Assembly (NCBI RefSeq): GCF_030652515.1
Contig: NZ_JAUSAR010000010.1
Coordinates: 209,516-273,515 of the forward strand
Source: Aquabacterium sp.
Lineage (GTDB): Bacteria > Pseudomonadota > Gammaproteobacteria > Burkholderiales > Burkholderiaceae_C
Reading direction: 5' to 3'
Length of the DNA: 64,000 nt
The position numbers and the translations under genes were made by a program. The notes under the pieces are model-generated. The model was not told the origin of the DNA, did not search any database, and saw nothing but the letters and a program-made list of their open reading frames with translations. Of the stretch, positions 60,818 to 64,000 are shown piece by piece. How positions within the stretch are numbered: the stretch's first letter is position 1; each line of letters begins with the position of its first letter.

Positions 60818-61018
60818 CGACTTCTTCGCTGAAACAAGGTTTGAGTTCCAGCCCAAGTCCCTCGACTGACCTGATGAAAATTCAGTGCGGTTGCTGCGGC
60901 GGGTAAATCAAGGGCTCAGGCTTTATTTCAGATCCGCCCGTTCTACGGGCCCAAGACTGACTGTTCGTTGTTGTGCAATTTTTGCGCAGCCGAAAAGCCA
61001 AGTTGGGGTAAGTACACC
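60818..61018 (+). promoter_or_regulatory. 200-base leader of the rplN operon
   Basis: A transcribed gene-free leader. It contains a perfect 6-bp hairpin GCCCGT-TCT-ACGGGC (60936-60950) and a possible longer pairing of GGCGG near 60898 with CCGCC at 60935. Long, structured leaders of ribosomal operons often carry binding sites for an autoregulatory ribosomal protein. The E. coli spc operon uses a site near rplE rather than here, so the role is only possible. Confidence 0.45.
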
Positions 61019-61387
61019 ATGATTCAAATGCAATCGCGACTTGACGTCGCTGACAACACGGGTGCCAAGAGCGTCATGTGCATCAAGGTGCTCGGTGGCT
61101 CCAAGCGTCGTTACGCCGGTATTGGCGACATCATCAAGGTCAGCATCAAAGAAGCTGCTCCTCGTGGTCGCGTCAAAAAAGGCGAAGTCTACAGCGCTGT
61201 GGTCGTCCGCACCGCCAAGGGCGTTCGTCGTCAAGACGGTTCGCTCATCAAGTTTGATGGCAATGCAGCTGTGCTGTTGAACGCCAAGCTGGAGCCCATC
61301 GGCACCCGCATCTTCGGCCCCGTGACGCGTGAACTGCGTACCGAGCGCTTCATGAAGATCGTGTCGCTGGCTCCTGAAGTCCTCTGA
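61019..61387 (+). CDS. rplN: 50S ribosomal protein L14
   Basis: A 122-aa large-subunit protein, normal length. [37 protein letters not shown] is the universal L14 N-terminus. The ATG at 61019 has a weak GGGGT-like site upstream. It is the first gene of the operon here; the usual upstream rpsQ is absent from this position. Confidence 0.98.
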   Translation: MIQMQSRLDVADNTGAKSVMCIKVLGGSKRRYAGIGDIIKVSIKEAAPRGRVKKGEVYSAVVVRTAKGVRRQDGSLIKFDGNAAVLLNAKLEPIGTRIFGPVTRELRTERFMKIVSLAPEVL

Positions 61388-61420
61388 TCCTCTGGCGTAG
61401 CTGCAAAGGACACACAGCCC

Positions 61421-61738
61421 ATGAACAAGATTCGTACAGGCGACCAGGTCATTGTGTTGACCGGTCGCGACAAAGGTAAGCGCGGCACCGTTTCGGTCCG
61501 CGTGGATGAAGACCATCTGGTGGTCGATGGCGTGAACATGGTTAAAAAGCATGTTCGCCCCAACCCCATGAAGGGCACCACCGGCGGCATCGTTGACAAG
61601 ACCATGCCCATTCACCAGTCCAACATCGCCATCTTCAATGCCGCCACCGGCAAGGCTGATCGTGTTGGCATCAAGCTCCTGGCTGACGGCAAGAAAGTTC
61701 GCGTCTTCAAGTCCAGCGGCGAAGAAATCAAGGCTTGA
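61421..61738 (+). CDS. rplX: 50S ribosomal protein L24
   Basis: A 105-aa protein beginning [22 protein letters not shown], the KOW motif that contacts 23S rRNA early in assembly. [22 protein letters not shown] ends it. Normal length, 33 bases after rplN. Confidence 0.97.
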   Translation: MNKIRTGDQVIVLTGRDKGKRGTVSVRVDEDHLVVDGVNMVKKHVRPNPMKGTTGGIVDKTMPIHQSNIAIFNAATGKADRVGIKLLADGKKVRVFKSSGEEIKA

Positions 61739-61746
61739 GGTTCAAG

Positions 61747-62298
61747 ATGACTCAACAAACTGCACGCCTGCAAGACTTTTACCGCGAGACTGTCGTTCCG
61801 GCGCTCGTTGAAAAGTTCGGCTACAAGTCCGTGATGCAAGTGCCCCGCCTGACCAAGATCACCTTGAACATGGGTGTCTCGGAAGCGGTGTCCGACAAGA
61901 AGGTCATGGAACACGCTGTGAGCGACCTGACCAAGATCGCAGGCCAAAAGCCCGTGGTCACCATGTCGCGCAAGGCCATCGCCGGTTTCAAGATCCGCGA
62001 AAACATGCCCATCGGCTGCATGGTCACCCTGCGTGGTGTCCGCATGTACGAATTCCTGGACCGTTTCGTCACCGTTTCGCTGCCCCGCGTTCGTGACTTC
62101 CGCGGTATCTCGGGTCGTTCATTCGATGGTCGTGGCAACTACAACGTCGGTGTGAAAGAACAGATCATTTTCCCGGAAATCGAGTACGACAAGATCGACG
62201 CGATCCGTGGTCTGAACATCAGCATCACCACCAGCGCGAATACCGACGACGAGGCCAAGGCCCTGTTGACGGCATTCAAGTTCCCCTTCAAGAACTGA
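61747..62298 (+). CDS. rplE: 50S ribosomal protein L5
   Basis: A 183-aa protein of the 5S RNA particle. I chose the ATG at 61747 (GAGG upstream) over the in-frame TTG at 61735. [37 protein letters not shown] and [28 protein letters not shown] are signatures. Normal length. Confidence 0.98.
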   Translation: MTQQTARLQDFYRETVVPALVEKFGYKSVMQVPRLTKITLNMGVSEAVSDKKVMEHAVSDLTKIAGQKPVVTMSRKAIAGFKIRENMPIGCMVTLRGVRMYEFLDRFVTVSLPRVRDFRGISGRSFDGRGNYNVGVKEQIIFPEIEYDKIDAIRGLNISITTSANTDDEAKALLTAFKFPFKN

Positions 62299-62306
62299 GG
62301 TAGACC

Positions 62307-62612
62307 GTGGCAAAACTGTCTCTGAAGCAACGCGAAGAAAAGCGCGAAAAGCTGGTGGCGCAATACGCCAAGAAGTACGCCGAACTGAAAGGCATCATCA
62401 ATGATGCCAAGAAGTCCGACGAAGAGCGCTACGCCGCTCGTCTTGAGCTGCAAAAGTTGCCCCGCAATGCAAACCCGACCCGTCTGCGCAATCGTTGCAG
62501 CTTGACAGGTCGTCCGCGCGGTACGTTCCGCCAATTTGGCTTGGGTCGTTCCAAGATCCGTGAATTGGCTTTCGCTGGCGACATCCCCGGTGTCACCAAG
62601 GCAAGCTGGTAA
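62307..62612 (+). CDS. rpsN: 30S ribosomal protein S14, zinc-free form
   Basis: A 101-aa S14 of the long, cysteine-poor C- type: only one Cys ([12 protein letters not shown]) remains of the zinc ribbon seen in the short form. [20 protein letters not shown] and [15 protein letters not shown] are typical. The start is GTG at 62307 with GAGG upstream. Confidence 0.98.
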   Translation: MAKLSLKQREEKREKLVAQYAKKYAELKGIINDAKKSDEERYAARLELQKLPRNANPTRLRNRCSLTGRPRGTFRQFGLGRSKIRELAFAGDIPGVTKASW

Positions 62613-62641
62613 TCGGCTAGGGCACGAACAGGAGTTATTCC

Positions 62642-63037
62642 ATGAGCATGAGTGATCCCATCGCCGACATGCTGACTCGCATCCGCAACGCACAAATGGT
62701 CCAAAAGACCAGCGTCACGATGCCGTCATCAAAGTTAAAAGTCGCGATCGCCCAGGTCCTGAAGGACGAAGGTTACATCGACTCTTACGTCGTTGCAGGC
62801 GAGGCTACCAAGCCTGCGCTTGAAATTTCGCTGAAGTATTACGCCGGTCGCCCGGTCATCGAGCGCATCGAGCGAGTCAGCCGTCCCGGCCTTCGCATCT
62901 ACAAGGGTCGCCACGACATCCCTCAGGTCCAAAACGGCCTGGGTGTTGCCATCGTGACGACGCCCAAGGGTGTGATGACCGATCGCAAAGCACGTGCTGC
63001 CGGTATCGGTGGCGAAGTGCTCTGCTACGTCGCCTAA
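62642..63037 (+). CDS. rpsH: 30S ribosomal protein S8
   Basis: A 131-aa 16S rRNA-binding protein, with [18 protein letters not shown] at the start, [41 protein letters not shown], and a standard C-terminus GEVLCYVA. A strong AGGAG precedes it. S8 is the autoregulator of the spc operon in E. coli. Confidence 0.98.
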   Translation: MSMSDPIADMLTRIRNAQMVQKTSVTMPSSKLKVAIAQVLKDEGYIDSYVVAGEATKPALEISLKYYAGRPVIERIERVSRPGLRIYKGRHDIPQVQNGLGVAIVTTPKGVMTDRKARAAGIGGEVLCYVA

Positions 63038-63054
63038 CCCTTAGGAGCATCGCA

Positions 63055-63588
63055 ATGTCCCGCGTAGGAAAAATGCCGATCGCCGTCCCGAAGGGTGTGG
63101 ACGTGCAGATCTCTGCAGAACAAATCACCGTCAAGGGCGCCCTGGGCACCCTGACCCGCCCTCAGCACCGCCTGGTCGCCGTGAAAAACGACGCCGGCGT
63201 GTTGAGTGTGGCGCCGGCTGACAACAGCACTGAAGCTGATGCCATGTCCGGTACCATTCGCGCCCTGTTGAACAACATGGTCAACGGCGTGAGCAAGGGT
63301 TTCGAGAAAAAGCTGACGCTGGTCGGTGTGGGCTTCCGTGCCCAAGCCCAAGGCCAGAAGCTGAACCTGCAAATCGGGTTCTCTCACCCAGTCGTCAAGG
63401 ACATGCCCGCCGGCATCAAGGTCGAGACCCCGTCTCAGACCGAAGTGCTGATCAAGGGTGTGGATCGTCAGGTCGTCGGCCAGATCGCCGCAGAAGTGCG
63501 TGCCTTCCGTCCTCCCGAGCCCTACAAAGGCAAGGGCATTCGTTATGCCGACGAGCGCGTGGTCTTGAAAGAGACCAAGAAGAAGTAA
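63055..63588 (+). CDS. rplF: 50S ribosomal protein L6
   Basis: A 177-aa large-subunit protein. [27 protein letters not shown] opens the first domain and [17 protein letters not shown] is the C-terminal signature. Normal length, 17 bases after rpsH. Confidence 0.98.
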   Translation: MSRVGKMPIAVPKGVDVQISAEQITVKGALGTLTRPQHRLVAVKNDAGVLSVAPADNSTEADAMSGTIRALLNNMVNGVSKGFEKKLTLVGVGFRAQAQGQKLNLQIGFSHPVVKDMPAGIKVETPSQTEVLIKGVDRQVVGQIAAEVRAFRPPEPYKGKGIRYADERVVLKETKKK

Positions 63589-63602
63589 GGAGCTGATTCA
63601 TC

Positions 63603-63971
63603 ATGTCTACCAACAAGAAAGAACAGCGCCTGCGCCGCTCGCGTCAAACCCGTGCACGCATCGCGCTCCAGGGCGCGGCCCGTCTCTCGGTGTTCCGCAC
63701 CAACCTGCACATCTACGCCAGCGTGATTTCTGGCGATGGCAACACTGTCATCGCCTCGGCCTCAACCGCCGAAAAAGAAATCCGCACCCAATTGGGCGCG
63801 GCTGGCAAAGGTGGCAATGTGGACGCCGCAACGCTGATTGGCAAGCGAATCGCCGAAAGGGCGAAAGCTGCTGGCGTCGAGAAGGTGGCTTTCGACCGTG
63901 CGGGCTTCGCCTACCACGGCCGTGTCAAGGCATTGGCTGAAGCGGCTCGCGAAGCCGGTCTTCAGTTCTAA
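63603..63971 (+). CDS. rplR: 50S ribosomal protein L18
   Basis: A 122-aa 5S RNA-binding protein with an Arg/Lys-rich start ([20 protein letters not shown]), [16 protein letters not shown] and a C-terminal [26 protein letters not shown]. Complete, 14 bases after rplF. The operon continues beyond the window; rpsE is expected next. Confidence 0.98.
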   Translation: MSTNKKEQRLRRSRQTRARIALQGAARLSVFRTNLHIYASVISGDGNTVIASASTAEKEIRTQLGAAGKGGNVDAATLIGKRIAERAKAAGVEKVAFDRAGFAYHGRVKALAEAAREAGLQF

Positions 63972-63987
63972 GCCGCGTCTGGCAACC

Positions 63988-63994
63988 GGAAGGA
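63988..63994 (+). promoter_or_regulatory. ribosome-binding site of a gene beyond the window edge
   Basis: GGAAGGA ends 6 bases before the window edge, in the gap after rplR, at a distance that would suit a start at or just past base 64001. The expected gene is rpsE (S5) by comparison with other spc operons. The gene itself is not in the window. Confidence 0.45.
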
Positions 63995-64000
63995 ATTCAA

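Noticed and set aside
1..64000. CRISPR arrays, tRNA or rRNA genes, insertion sequences, prophage or integrase genes
   Set aside because: I looked for regularly spaced repeats, cloverleaf-like stretches and transposase/integrase motifs and saw none. The repeats in the TpsA gene are coding beta-helix repeats.

Overview
The window comes from a GC-rich member of the Burkholderiales (Betaproteobacteria). The Comamonadaceae/Sphaerotilaceae side of the order (Aquabacterium-, Ideonella- or Leptothrix-like) fits best. The support is the overall protein style, the EpsF/EpsG/exosortase-B polysaccharide locus, the pilT-cNMP-pilU cluster, the class I lipase with its foldase, and the beta-type ribosomal proteins. 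Genus is an inference. I see no tRNA, rRNA, CRISPR array, transposase or prophage gene.

Layout. (1) 1-16.5 kb: a plus-strand cluster with the 3' end of a TpsB outer-membrane transporter, a giant TpsA adhesin (3443 aa), an ExbB-type channel with a periplasmic DUF2341/LamG-like head, two ExbD proteins, a TonB-like transducer, an outer-membrane porin and a periplasmic coiled-coil protein. This looks like a secreted adhesin coupled to a proton-driven Ton-like motor and is the best candidate here for an undescribed system. (2) 16.5-36.8 kb: an exopolysaccharide locus, mostly on the minus strand, with epsF, epsG, gmd, xrtB, epsI, a flippase, a polymerase candidate, several glycosyltransferases and a WcaF-type acetyltransferase. 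An acyltransferase and a DUF1800/DUF1501 pair lie inside it on the plus strand, and a divergent glycosyltransferase flanks it. EpsG carries an N-terminal double motif resembling the c-di-GMP-binding MshEN domain. (3) 36.8-44.4 kb: a DUF1840 protein, a histidine phosphatase, and a TetR-controlled RND efflux operon with an AcrR-like palindromic operator.

(4) 44.4-50.7 kb: a SapC-family gene, ubiA, a 569-bp gene-free stretch packed with nested inverted repeats, proC, a hybrid histidine kinase with its LuxR-type regulator, and a YggS-type gene. (5) 50.7-54.5 kb: pilT, a cyclic-nucleotide-binding protein, pilU and a beta-hydroxyacid dehydrogenase. (6) 54.5-57.1 kb: dolP-like, diaA-like and yraN genes divergent from rsmI, a rearranged form of the E. 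coli yraL-yraP neighbourhood. (7) 57.2-60.8 kb: a secreted lipase, its foldase, and tldD. (8) 60.8-64 kb: a sigma70-type promoter overlapping the tldD stop drives rplN-rplX-rplE-rpsN-rpsH-rplF-rplR. The spc-type ribosomal genes are therefore uncoupled from rpsQ and the S10 genes, which are not upstream.

Most starts were chosen from ribosome-binding sites, signal peptides and four-base overlaps. Functional calls rest on motifs read by eye, without database searches.
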